Assembly (NCBI GenBank): GCA_937884705.1 | Contig: CAKZYL010000382.1 | Coordinates: 1 to 34,274 of the forward strand | DNA from: an uncultured Roseovarius sp. | GTDB taxonomy: Bacteria > Pseudomonadota > Alphaproteobacteria > Rhodobacterales > Rhodobacteraceae | Direction: 5' to 3' | DNA: 34,274 bases | In this document: piece by piece, positions 19,551-28,751 of the stretch | Numbering within the stretch: the stretch's first letter is position 1 | Layout of the letters: each line of letters starts with the position of its first letter | Program-made: the position numbers and the translations under genes | The notes under the pieces: model-generated | What the model saw: only the letters and a program-made list of their open reading frames with translations | Told to the model about the DNA's origin: nothing | Database searches by the model: none

Positions 19551-19841
19551 TTACCAGCGTTTCGTCTTGCAGTTATGGGTGTGGACATGGCGCCCTTTGG
19601 GGATGTCGGCGATGATCTTGCCGATGTCTTCACCGTATTTGATGGCGGTGTCGCCTTCCTGGAAGTCCTGCAGGGCAATCTTGTGCCCGATCGGAACATC
19701 GTCCTCTGCGGTCAGGGTGAAGGTGGAATTGTCATGGGTGACGCAGCAGAACATCTCTGTACCGGCGGTCAATCCCTCGACCACAACCACGCCGACATTG
19801 TCGTCATGTTCGTGAACCAAAAGATGGGGAGTATTGGACAT
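19551..19841 (-). CDS. suyA: (2R)-sulfolactate sulfo-lyase small subunit (SuyA; SAF domain)
   Basis: MSNTPHLLVHEHDDNVGVVVVEGLTAGTEMFCCVTHDNSTFTLTAEDDVPIGHKIALQDFQEGDTAIKYGEDIGKIIADIPKGRHVHTHNCKTKRW; SAF domain with terminal HVHTHNxKTKRW. Start at ATG 19841 rather than 19877. Confidence 0.88.
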   Translation of the reverse strand: MSNTPHLLVHEHDDNVGVVVVEGLTAGTEMFCCVTHDNSTFTLTAEDDVPIGHKIALQDFQEGDTAIKYGEDIGKIIADIPKGRHVHTHNCKTKRW

Positions 19842-19886
19842 CTCAAGCAGCCTTTCGAAATTGCGGTGGTTTTCCAACGGGTATCA

Positions 19887-19906
19887 TGTATAAGAAGTCT
19901 TATACA
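19887..19906. promoter_or_regulatory. Probable operator for the divergent GntR-family regulator (suyR-like)
   Basis: Perfect inverted repeat TGTATAAGA-AG-TCTTATACA centred between suyA and the GntR gene; the half-site TTATACA recurs at 19914-19920. Confidence 0.75.
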
Positions 19907-19929
19907 AGAGTAATTATACAGGAATTCGC

Positions 19930-20664
19930 GTGACGGATCTGACCAACACCCAGACGGCCGGCAAGGCCCCGCCGCTTTACCAGGTTGTGATTGATACGAT
20001 CGTGGCGCGCATTGCCTCTGGTGCGCTGCCTCCTGGCGCGATGCTGCCCAGCGAGGTGCAGCTTGGCGCCGAATTGGGGGTCAGTCAGGGCACGGCGCGC
20101 AAGGCGCTCATCGACCTTGAGCGGCGCGGGCTTGTGCAGCGCGAACAGGGACGCGGGACATTCGTCACGGTCCAGACGCCGGACCGGGCGCTGTTTAATT
20201 TCTTTCGCCTGAGGGGGCCGGATGGGTCGCGCCCAGCTCCAGTGCTGGAGCATCAAGACATCGCCGCACGCGCCGCAACGGCGGAGGAAGCCGCGCTGCT
20301 TCACGGTCAGCCTGAGCGCGTTTTTGAGATCCGACGGCTGCGCAGCTTGCCGGTAAATGACCGTCTTTCTGAGGTCTCCGTTGTCGCGCAAGCCCTCTTT
20401 CCCGGTCTGCTGGAGCGCGCGCCGCTGCCGAACACCCTCTATGTGTTTTATCAGCAGGCCTATTCCTGCATCATCGTACGCGCCGAGGAACGTCTTGTTC
20501 CCACCAACGCAGATGAGCAGACGGCCGAGAAACTGGGCATTGCCCCCGGGACGGCAATTCTGCGCGTGGAACGTGTGGCCTTTGACGCGCTTGACCGCGC
20601 TGTAGAGCGTAGGATCAGCCTGATCCACGCGAAAACAAGCAGTTATGATGTGACGCTGAAATAA
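19930..20664 (+). CDS. GntR family (HutC/UTRA subfamily) transcriptional regulator, probable SuyR
   Basis: 244 aa, GTG start; PLYQVVIDTIVARIASGALPPGAMLPSEVQLGAELGVSQGTARKALIDLERRGLVQREQGRGTFV winged HTH plus UTRA-like C-terminus (PGTAILRVERVAFDALDRAVERRISLIH). Confidence 0.93.
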   Translation: MTDLTNTQTAGKAPPLYQVVIDTIVARIASGALPPGAMLPSEVQLGAELGVSQGTARKALIDLERRGLVQREQGRGTFVTVQTPDRALFNFFRLRGPDGSRPAPVLEHQDIAARAATAEEAALLHGQPERVFEIRRLRSLPVNDRLSEVSVVAQALFPGLLERAPLPNTLYVFYQQAYSCIIVRAEERLVPTNADEQTAEKLGIAPGTAILRVERVAFDALDRAVERRISLIHAKTSSYDVTLK

Positions 20665-20720
20665 ATTTTAGGCCGATCAAAGGATATTAGACTGGCTGTC
20701 TGGGTGTGGGATGGCACGGG

Positions 20721-21638
20721 CTAAAGTCGCCCCACGAACGCAGCAAAATACAGTGCGCGTGTTGCCATCATGCCTTCGCGCAGGATACCGGACTGCTTAA
20801 GCAAAGTGACAGCTGTCATCCCGTTGACGCGGCGCGCTTCACTGAAAGCGTCGAGGATCTTTGCGTTTTTGGGCGTCAGCCGCGCATTGGACAGAACTTG
20901 CAGGTTGGCGGCAGACCACTCTGAAAACCGCCCGCCGAGCAATCCGGCGATCCTGCGGACCATGGCGAGCAAATCTGCATTGTACCCGATCTCATTGTCG
21001 CCATGCTGTCGATAGTACAGGCAAGGCTCGCGGTCAAACATCACCTCTCCCCCGGCCCCACTGACCAACATGTACATCAGCCAGTCGGTTGCGGCGATGT
21101 CATAATCCGCCGCCTCATCCGGAACCAGATTACGGGCCGCCCCATTGAAAAACATCGTGTTTCCCGCGGCAAAATTCTGCACCAGAGCATTGGCGAAACC
21201 GAGCTTTTTGCCTTCCCGAATCGAAGGCGCAATGTGCTGGAGATCGGTGTCGGTGACGACCGTGCGCGCGCCATAGAGGGCGGGGCGCGACATGTCTGCA
21301 AATCGCGCCAGCGCGCGCGTCAGCTTGTCTTCAAACCACACGTCATCCTGATCGGAAAAACTGTAAAACTCCGCCTTTATGTCAGGGTCTAGCAGCAACG
21401 AGATAAAGTTCTGCGCGGCCCCCCGCCCCGGACCCTGCCGCACATGCAATTCAACATCCGGGTGCCGCGCGCGCCAGTCCTCAATGATCTGCAACGTGTC
21501 ATCGTCTGATCTGTCATCGCTGATCCAAAGCGACCAATTCTTGTGGCTTTGCTTTAAGAATGAGTCCAGCTGTCGCTCAAGAAAGCGGCCTCCATTGTAG
21601 GTTGCCAGCAGAATGGCGATATGTGGTTCGCTTTTCAC
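20721..21638 (-). CDS. Glycosyltransferase family 2 protein
   Basis: 305 aa; IAILLATYNGGRFLERQLDSFLKQSHKNWSLWISDDRSDDDTLQIIEDW...FSDQDDVWFEDKL: GT-A/GT2 motifs. Confidence 0.93.
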   Translation of the reverse strand: MKSEPHIAILLATYNGGRFLERQLDSFLKQSHKNWSLWISDDRSDDDTLQIIEDWRARHPDVELHVRQGPGRGAAQNFISLLLDPDIKAEFYSFSDQDDVWFEDKLTRALARFADMSRPALYGARTVVTDTDLQHIAPSIREGKKLGFANALVQNFAAGNTMFFNGAARNLVPDEAADYDIAATDWLMYMLVSGAGGEVMFDREPCLYYRQHGDNEIGYNADLLAMVRRIAGLLGGRFSEWSAANLQVLSNARLTPKNAKILDAFSEARRVNGMTAVTLLKQSGILREGMMATRALYFAAFVGRL

Positions 21639-21648
21639 CGCGTCTCAA

Positions 21649-22806
21649 TCATTGGGTTGGGTCCGTGATCATTTTGAATTGCGACGGGCGCTCGGGTTTT
21701 TGAGTGTCCTCGGCATCCATCATGTCAGATACAATGGCGATATGTCCGCCCGCCTGCGCGCATAGCACACCGGTAAGACGCTCAAATGCGTGGGCGGTGG
21801 TCCCGTCCAGTTGGCCGCGCTCCAGCACGAACTGATTGGCCTGAAAGCCAAGGTCACGGATCACGTTGAGAAGCTCTGGCTTCATCCAAAACATCGAGCC
21901 GGCCGCAAATTGCAATTCCCCTGTGCTCAGGCTCAGGCCCACCTGCTCTGCCAAGCGTTCGGCCACGGGTTTGTTGATAGCCCACCATTTGTCACCGGTA
22001 TAAAGAAACGGATCAGGAACCAGCATTTTCGCGGATCTGTCCGCCAAAAAACCCTCGATCATCCCGCGCACCCCGCGTGACGGCAGCAGGCCATCTGTCA
22101 GCTCTTCGCGCCACACGTCGCCGTCCAAGAGGTGCGGAGACTTTTTCGTGTGCAGCTTGCAGACAGCATCATAGCGCGACAGCAGCCCTGAGTTCACCAG
22201 GTTCAGGAATGCCAGCACGTCGCGGCCGACATTGGGTTGGCGTTGAATGTGGGAGACGGGCACGTCACCTGCTGCAATCGCTTCAGCCACAGGGTCAAAC
22301 TCGGGCGCGTCGGGGACAGTCACGATCACATCAAGATCAAGGTTGACCTCAGAGAGGTGCGCCGCGAACTTTTCCCATACATCAAGGTAGAACACGTGCA
22401 CTACCAGAGCAAACTGCGCGGTCTTTGGCCACGGTCGGACGGACGGGAACGTTCCTTCGAAATAGACGCCGGCGTCAAGCGGGGATTGCGTGATCCGCCT
22501 CTCTGACTTGCCATGCCGGATGTAATGCATGAGCGGGCCGTGGGGATAGGTTGCCACGTCAGAATAAAGATCGGCATAGGAGACAGGGTCAAACTGACTA
22601 AACGGCGCATATCCCATGCGTTCACCGATCAACACGTAATGGGCGATCGGGAACTTGCTCCAAAACGCGCCAAGACCGGGATAGTTCCGCCGATATTGTG
22701 TTTTATCGAAGAGCCCGCTCCAGGCAATGTGGCCCACGCGGGTAAGCCGCGACACCAGTTTTGTCCGATGCGCCAGTCGACTGAGTAGTGCCTTTGAGCC
22801 TGCCAT
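21649..22806 (-). CDS. Rhamnan synthesis protein F (RgpF) family protein
   Basis: C-terminal NVGRDVLAFLNLVNSGLLSRYDAVCKLHTKKSPHLLDGDVWREELTDGLLPS...DPFLYTGDKWWAINKP; N-terminal FDPVSYADLYSDVATYPHGPLMHYIRHGKSERR motif. Start taken at ATG 22806 (MAGSKALLSRLAHR) rather than 23040. Confidence 0.87.
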   Translation of the reverse strand: MAGSKALLSRLAHRTKLVSRLTRVGHIAWSGLFDKTQYRRNYPGLGAFWSKFPIAHYVLIGERMGYAPFSQFDPVSYADLYSDVATYPHGPLMHYIRHGKSERRITQSPLDAGVYFEGTFPSVRPWPKTAQFALVVHVFYLDVWEKFAAHLSEVNLDLDVIVTVPDAPEFDPVAEAIAAGDVPVSHIQRQPNVGRDVLAFLNLVNSGLLSRYDAVCKLHTKKSPHLLDGDVWREELTDGLLPSRGVRGMIEGFLADRSAKMLVPDPFLYTGDKWWAINKPVAERLAEQVGLSLSTGELQFAAGSMFWMKPELLNVIRDLGFQANQFVLERGQLDGTTAHAFERLTGVLCAQAGGHIAIVSDMMDAEDTQKPERPSQFKMITDPTQ

Positions 22807-23147
22807 AATCCGCAATGTCAGTTCGAAATTTATTTTTCTTGCGCAGCGACTGCTACCCCACTGCTGCTTACGGTTGACTATGCCCAAAAGAGCCGCCTCG
22901 TCAAGCCGCGCGAGGACATAGCCCGTGGATTTGTAACGCATAAAGCGACATGTCGCTAGGCCCGAGACATGTCCAAACGCGGCCTGTTTTGCCCATGTTT
23001 TCCATGAGCATGGCCGGGCCAATGTCGCGGTGTTGCTCAACCTCTATCATCACGCAACGGCAAAACCTGGGCTGCGCTTGATCTTCAGGGGGTCTGCTGC
23101 GTGCCGGATACACGACCGTGGAGCGGGCCAAGAGCAAACGGTGGGCC

Positions 23148-24041
23148 TCACTTTGGAGTGACGCGGCTTTCGCGCAAGAGCGTCTCAAGATAGGTGCCGT
23201 ATGCATTCTTGGCGAAGGCCTGCGCGCGCTCTTTCAGCTGCTCGACCGTCATCCACCCGCTTTGAAAGGCAATTTCATCTGGACTGCCGATTTGCGTGCC
23301 CTGGCGTTTTGACAACGTGCGCACAAAGTTGCCAGCATCAAGCAAACTGTCATGGGTCCCGGTGTCGAGCCAGGCAAAACCGCGCCCCATGGGTTCGACA
23401 GACAAGAGACCTTCGGACAGATACATCTCGAGCAATGTGGTGATCTCAAGCTCTCCACGGGCCGATTTTTCCACGTTGCGCGCGCGCTGCGGCGCCGTGC
23501 CATCGAGGAAATAAAGCCCAGTGACGGCGTAGTTCGATGGGGGAACCTCAGGCTTTTCAATTATGGATCGGGCGCGGCCATCATTGTCAAAGTCCACAAC
23601 GCCGTAACGTTCGGGATCGGCGACCTGGTAGCCAAAGACAGTGCCGCCCTCGGTCTTTTCATTGGCCTGCATCAGGATGCTGGACAAAGAGTGCCCAAAG
23701 AAGATGTTATCGCCCAAAACGAGCGCAGAAGGCGCGCCGTCAAGGAACGCTTCGGCCAGGATAAAGGCCTGAGCCAGACCGTCAGGCGAGGGTTGTTCAA
23801 TGAAGGTCAGCTCAATCCCCCACTGACGCCCATCGCCTAGCGCCCGTTTGAATTGATCCTGATCTTGGGGGGTGGTGATCACGGCGATCTCTCGGATCCC
23901 GCTCAACATCAATGTGCATAAGGGATAGTAGATCATTGGCTTGTCAAAGACGGGCAACAGCTGCTTGGAGAGCCCCGTCGTCACCGGATACAGTCGGGTA
24001 CCCGACCCGCCCGCCAGAATGATGCCCTTGCGTTCCGTCAT
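23148..24041 (-). CDS. rfbA: Glucose-1-phosphate thymidylyltransferase
   Basis: 297 aa; KGIILAGGSGTRLYPVTTGLSKQLLPVFDKPMIYYPLCTLMLSGIREIAVITTPQD. Confidence 0.97.
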   Translation of the reverse strand: MTERKGIILAGGSGTRLYPVTTGLSKQLLPVFDKPMIYYPLCTLMLSGIREIAVITTPQDQDQFKRALGDGRQWGIELTFIEQPSPDGLAQAFILAEAFLDGAPSALVLGDNIFFGHSLSSILMQANEKTEGGTVFGYQVADPERYGVVDFDNDGRARSIIEKPEVPPSNYAVTGLYFLDGTAPQRARNVEKSARGELEITTLLEMYLSEGLLSVEPMGRGFAWLDTGTHDSLLDAGNFVRTLSKRQGTQIGSPDEIAFQSGWMTVEQLKERAQAFAKNAYGTYLETLLRESRVTPK

Positions 24042-24895
24042 GTTCCGTCCCTTGCGTCCAGCACCGCATCCAGTGCGTGTGCCCAGTTAGGCCTGGCAAT
24101 GCCAAATGTGTCTAAGGTTGCTCTGTTGTCCAACCGTGAATTCAGAGGCCGTCTGACAGCTGTTGGATAGTCCGCGGTCGCGATGTCGTTCACTGCGCAG
24201 GACATCCCGGCGCGCGCAAAAATCGCGCGGGCAAAGTCGGCCCAACTGACATCAGGCTCTCCAGAGAAGTGATAGGTTCCAGATTGTCTTTTATCATCAA
24301 TGAGCTGACGCGCAACGTTGATGCAGGCATCGGCGATGCTGGACGCAGGCGTGGGGCCACCAAGCTGATCCGCGACCACATTGATGGCGTCTCGTTCAGC
24401 GCCAAGACGCAGCATGGTTTTGACAAAGTTGTTGCCATATTGCGAGAAAACCCAGGACGTTCTGAGAACCGCGTGGGTGGCACCGGAGGCGCGCACCATG
24501 GCTTCTCCTGCTTGCTTTGTGCGGCCATAAGCCCCGAGCGGCGCCACTGGGTGATCTGTGGCATAGGGTGCATGGCCCTGCCCGTCAAAGACGTAATCAG
24601 TGGAGATATGCACGACAGGCAGATCACGTTCTGCCGCCGCGCGTGCGATGGCGCCAGGTGTCTGGGCATTTATCATAAGAGCCTTGGGCTCTTCTTTCTC
24701 AGCCTGATCCACCTGCGTGTAGGCCGCCGCGATGATTATGGCGTCGGCATCTGTCTTGAGGACATGGCGCGCGCAATGCTCTGGATCTTCGAAATCCGCC
24801 TCAGCGCGCGACAGGGATTGAATGGCAACTTGGGCCTGAGAGGCCTGCAGTGCACGGCCCACCTGCCCGCTTTGACCGAACACCAAAACCTTCAC
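24038..24895 (-). CDS. rfbD: dTDP-4-dehydrorhamnose reductase
   Basis: 285 aa; [15 protein letters not shown]...[41 protein letters not shown]. 4-bp overlap with rfbA. Confidence 0.96.
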   Translation of the reverse strand: MKVLVFGQSGQVGRALQASQAQVAIQSLSRAEADFEDPEHCARHVLKTDADAIIIAAAYTQVDQAEKEEPKALMINAQTPGAIARAAAERDLPVVHISTDYVFDGQGHAPYATDHPVAPLGAYGRTKQAGEAMVRASGATHAVLRTSWVFSQYGNNFVKTMLRLGAERDAINVVADQLGGPTPASSIADACINVARQLIDDKRQSGTYHFSGEPDVSWADFARAIFARAGMSCAVNDIATADYPTAVRRPLNSRLDNRATLDTFGIARPNWAHALDAVLDARDGT

Positions 24896-25932
24896 CCTGT
24901 CTTGCCCAATCTGACGCCCACCCCGCTTCGATCAAGCAAAGGCCGCCACCAGCTTTCGTTGCTCAAGTACCAATCGATCGTCTTCTCAAGGCCTTGTTCG
25001 AGGGTCACCGATGGTGTCCAGCCAAGCTCATTCTCAATCCGGCTTGCATCAATGGCGTAACGCAGATCGTGCCCCGGACGGTCAGGGACAAAGGTAATCT
25101 GCTCGCGATAGGGCACGGGCTTGGGGCGTTTGCGATCCAGCAGGTCGCAAATCATATGCACCAGATCGATGTTGCGCGCTTCATTGTTGCCGCCGATGTT
25201 GTAGCTGCGCCCAATCTGGCCCTTTTGCAGCACAGTCAGCAGAGCCTCGGCGTGATCTTCGACATAGAGCCAATCGCGCACGTTGATGCCTTGACCGTAG
25301 ACCGGAATGGGTTCGTCGAAGATCGCCTTCAGGATCACAACGGGCACCAGTTTTTCGGGAAAATGATACGGCCCGTAATTGTTGGAGCAATTGCTCAGGA
25401 CCACGGGCAAAGCAAAGGTTTCACCCCAGGCACGCACCAGATGGTCACTCGCGGCTTTGGAGGCGGAATACGGTGAGTTCGGCGCGTACGGCGTGTCTTC
25501 GGTAAAGAGACCCTCATCACCCAAGGTGCCAAACACCTCATCGGTTGAGATGTGATGAAAGCGAAACCCTTCGGGGCGGCCCTGCGCGTGCCAGAACCCT
25601 CTGGCAGCTTCCAGCATATTGTACGTGCCGGTGACAGTGGTCGCTATGAAATCACCGTGCGCATCGATGGATCGATCAACATGGCTGTCGGCCGCCAGAT
25701 GCTTCACCGCATCGGGCACATGTTCTGCGAAGACGCGATCAAGAGCGGCGCGGTCGCGGATATCGACATGCTCAAACGCGTAGTTTGGATCCTGCGCAAC
25801 AGACGCCACATTTTCGAGGCACGCCGCATAGGTGAGCGCATCGACATTTACGACACTGTGGCCTTTGCTCACCGCTGCGCGCACCACGGCAGACCCGATA
25901 AATCCCGCGCCTCCGGTGACCAATATCTTCAT
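24892..25932 (-). CDS. rfbB: dTDP-glucose 4,6-dehydratase
   Basis: [21 protein letters not shown]...[18 protein letters not shown]...[12 protein letters not shown]...[19 protein letters not shown]...[16 protein letters not shown]. Start at ATG 25932; overlaps rfbD by 4 bp. Confidence 0.97.
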   Translation of the reverse strand: MKILVTGGAGFIGSAVVRAAVSKGHSVVNVDALTYAACLENVASVAQDPNYAFEHVDIRDRAALDRVFAEHVPDAVKHLAADSHVDRSIDAHGDFIATTVTGTYNMLEAARGFWHAQGRPEGFRFHHISTDEVFGTLGDEGLFTEDTPYAPNSPYSASKAASDHLVRAWGETFALPVVLSNCSNNYGPYHFPEKLVPVVILKAIFDEPIPVYGQGINVRDWLYVEDHAEALLTVLQKGQIGRSYNIGGNNEARNIDLVHMICDLLDRKRPKPVPYREQITFVPDRPGHDLRYAIDASRIENELGWTPSVTLEQGLEKTIDWYLSNESWWRPLLDRSGVGVRLGKTG

Positions 25933-26197
25933 GTTTTTTCTCTCGTCATTGGCATGCTCTCTGCCCTGTGCGGGTTTAAACAATTCCCCACGCGCCTTTC
26001 AAGGGCGGCTTGCCTCGCTACCCCAACAAAGGTAAGTGCCTCAAAACGGCCTTGGGCGCGCCATTCCTGAAGCCAAACCCACATACTGCATGGCCGTCTG
26101 CAAGACACATGCAAACGGCTTGGATCTTTGGTTTTCATGACCCGTCTCGCAACATTTTTCGGACCAGTCAGCGCCGAGACAGAGGGGGTAGCCCGTC

Positions 26198-28747
26198 ATG
26201 ACCGCTGATGATCTGTGGAGGAGTATTCTGGCGGGCACTGAGATCCTGAAAAACCGCCCGAATTTTCGCTATGACCCTGTCTTTTGCGCGCGCTACTACC
26301 CGGATTTTTTCGCCAATCGAGCATGGCTTGTGCAGGTTTTGGAAAAAACCGTGATGCTCGGCAAACGCGGCGGCAATGCCTATCAGATGCTGCAAACCAG
26401 AGTGCCCAATATCGACCGGTCCGTGGCCGAGTTGGTGCGCGATCAGCGGCTGCGCAAAGCGCTGGATCAGGGCATGAAAGACGGCCACGAGCTTGCCTTT
26501 GAGCTGATGGCGCTTGGCGGGCCGATTGATCAGCAGATCGGGGATTTTTCCCAAGATCATTACTTCGGCGCCTACCCCGATATCGCGCAGACCGGCGTCT
26601 CTGGGTTGCGGCACTTCATTCAGGCCGGCATGGCGGAAGGGCGGCATTCGCTGCGCGATGTGAGGGCCAACCAGCACAAAGGCGCATTGGCGCTCGATCC
26701 GGAGAAACCGACCTGCCTTGTCTGCACGCATGATCTGACCAAAACGGGCGCACCGATCGTGGGATTGACCCTCGCGCGGGAAGCGGCACAGACCCACAAT
26801 GTGGTGGTCCTGGCGCGACGTCCGGGCGAATTGCTCAAACCCTTTCTGGAAACGACAGTGGGCGTCTTTGTCAGCCCCAATCTCGATGGCGATCTGGAAT
26901 ACACCACGCTTATCGACCTTGAGACGGTGGATTTTGCGGTGCTGAACTCAGTTGAGACCTATCCGATTGCCAAAGCGATGGTGCGCCGTGGGATCCCCTT
27001 TGCGACCTATGTCCATGAATTCGGCGATTACACCAAGCCGTCCAAATTGATCTTTCTGACGCTCTTTTCCGATCTCTTGGTCTTTTCCTCAAAGATCGTC
27101 CGCGACAGTTGGGATGATGTGTTCAAAAGCGCGTCCTTTGACAAAGACGCCGACAGCATGATCCTACCGCAAGCGGAGTTGCAGATTGGGTCCGTGTCGC
27201 CTGACGCCTACGCCGAGGCGCGCGATCGCCTGTCCGGGCTTTTGGGTGTGGATTGCAGCACGCGGCGCATTGTCTATGGCGCGGGCGTCGCGCATTGGCG
27301 CAAAGGGACCGATCTTTTCGTACTCACAGCGCAGGAGGCACGGGAAAAGGACCCTGAGACGCTGTTTCTCTGGGTAGGCGACGGGCAGGACCACGAAGAC
27401 GTTCATTTTGGTGTGTGGCTCGACAAACATTTGCGCGAGGCAGAGGTGAATTCGCCCGATGGAAATCTGTTTTTCCTGCCCGCAGGCGCGCATTACCACG
27501 ACATCTGCAAGGCCGCTGATGCGTTCTATCTTTGCTCACGCCTCGACCCCCTGCCCAATGTGATTTTTGATGCGGCGAGATATGGCGCGCATATCGTGCT
27601 CTATGAAAACGCAAGCGGGTTTCACGACGGCAGTTATACGCAGGTGGAAAGCTTTCATACGGTTCCGTACGGATCGATCAGCGGATCTTGCGACGCGCTT
27701 CTGGCGGCACCGCGCAAGGTCCCCTCGCCGTCTGATGCATCCGACGCAGAGGATCCGGTGAACATCTTCGAGACGATCACCGCGACCCTGCAAACGTCTC
27801 TGAAAACCCGCCCGCAACCCGTTAGCACCCCGGGGCAGTATGACGTGGCCATAATGTTTTCTCCGGATCAGGCCGACCGTGAGGCGCGGATCAAAGAGCG
27901 TCAAAAGATCTGGTCCTACGGGCGCAGCTATGTATGGAAGTCGCTGGACGAGGCACAAGAGACGCTCGGGGCGTCAGAAAACTGGGTGCACAAAAACCTG
28001 CAAATTGACCGGTTTGCCTATGTCGATGCGCCTCCACGCTTCGATTATGCCATTCACATGCATGCTCATTACATCGACAACCTCACCCATGATTTCGGGC
28101 AGTACAAAGCGCTGAAAGATGCGCGCGACGTTGTGGTCACAACCGACAATCATGAAAAAGCCGCGCGCATTCAGGACATGGCACAAGAGGCCGACATCAA
28201 GGCGCGCACCTTGGTGGTGCCAAACAGAGGCCGCGATATTCTGCCGTTTATGGAGTTGTTCTCAAACGGTCAGGCCGATGACCGGGATATCTGGGGCCAC
28301 ATTCACCAGAAAAAATCCATCGGCACATCGCTCTCTGGCGATGTGTGGCACGGGTTCTTGATGGCGATCCTGATGGGCGACAAGACGCGGCTTTCTTCGG
28401 CCCTGAGCCAAATCCAAGGCGACGATGTGGGCCTTGTGGCGCCATTTGATCACTACCGGGTGGATTGGAGTGGGTCGCGCCGCCTCTTGCCGCAGGTTGC
28501 ACCCAAGCTGCCTGGCCCCCTGCCCGAGCATCTGCTGCTCTTCCCGGTTGGCAACATGTTTTGGGCCAAGGGCTCTGTCGTGGCGCAGATGAACGCGCTT
28601 TTTGACGCCGATTACCCCTGGCCCAATGAGCCGCTGCCAAGTGACGGCACAGTGTTTCACCTCATTGAGCGTCTCTCGCCAACTGCCTGCGCAATGGCGG
28701 GATTGAAATCTGTTTTCCTCGAAAAAAGCGATCAGCAAAGGACGTAG
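26198..28747 (+). CDS. Multidomain glycosyltransferase: GT4-like middle region plus C-terminal RgpF-like domain
   Basis: 849 aa; FSQDHYFGAYPDIAQTGVSGLRHFIQAGMAEGRH motif, LVCTHDLTKTGAPIVGLTLAREAA, AHWRKGTDLFVLTAQEAREKDPETLFLWVGDG, and C-terminal AIHMHAHYIDNL...VVPNRGRDILPFMELFSNGQADDRDIWGHIHQKKSIGTSLSGDVWHGFLM. Confidence 0.85.
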   Translation: MTADDLWRSILAGTEILKNRPNFRYDPVFCARYYPDFFANRAWLVQVLEKTVMLGKRGGNAYQMLQTRVPNIDRSVAELVRDQRLRKALDQGMKDGHELAFELMALGGPIDQQIGDFSQDHYFGAYPDIAQTGVSGLRHFIQAGMAEGRHSLRDVRANQHKGALALDPEKPTCLVCTHDLTKTGAPIVGLTLAREAAQTHNVVVLARRPGELLKPFLETTVGVFVSPNLDGDLEYTTLIDLETVDFAVLNSVETYPIAKAMVRRGIPFATYVHEFGDYTKPSKLIFLTLFSDLLVFSSKIVRDSWDDVFKSASFDKDADSMILPQAELQIGSVSPDAYAEARDRLSGLLGVDCSTRRIVYGAGVAHWRKGTDLFVLTAQEAREKDPETLFLWVGDGQDHEDVHFGVWLDKHLREAEVNSPDGNLFFLPAGAHYHDICKAADAFYLCSRLDPLPNVIFDAARYGAHIVLYENASGFHDGSYTQVESFHTVPYGSISGSCDALLAAPRKVPSPSDASDAEDPVNIFETITATLQTSLKTRPQPVSTPGQYDVAIMFSPDQADREARIKERQKIWSYGRSYVWKSLDEAQETLGASENWVHKNLQIDRFAYVDAPPRFDYAIHMHAHYIDNLTHDFGQYKALKDARDVVVTTDNHEKAARIQDMAQEADIKARTLVVPNRGRDILPFMELFSNGQADDRDIWGHIHQKKSIGTSLSGDVWHGFLMAILMGDKTRLSSALSQIQGDDVGLVAPFDHYRVDWSGSRRLLPQVAPKLPGPLPEHLLLFPVGNMFWAKGSVVAQMNALFDADYPWPNEPLPSDGTVFHLIERLSPTACAMAGLKSVFLEKSDQQRT

Positions 28748-28751
28748 GCGC

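Noticed and set aside
18363-19913. Long + strand ORFs (232 aa and 269 aa) opposite suyB/suyA
   Set aside because: Antisense shadows of strongly conserved SuyB/SuyA coding sequence; no RBS or domain signature.
19900-20628. 242-aa - strand ORF opposite the GntR regulator
   Set aside because: Antisense shadow of a clear winged-HTH/UTRA protein.
22901-23206. 101-aa ORF in the gap where rmlC might be expected
   Set aside because: Its sequence shows no cupin/RmlC motifs; looks non-coding.
26180-26196. GGGGGTAGCCCG upstream of the GT-RgpF gene as a possible ops/JUMPstart element
   Set aside because: Does not match the GGCGGTAG core, and RfaH/ops regulation is not established in this group.
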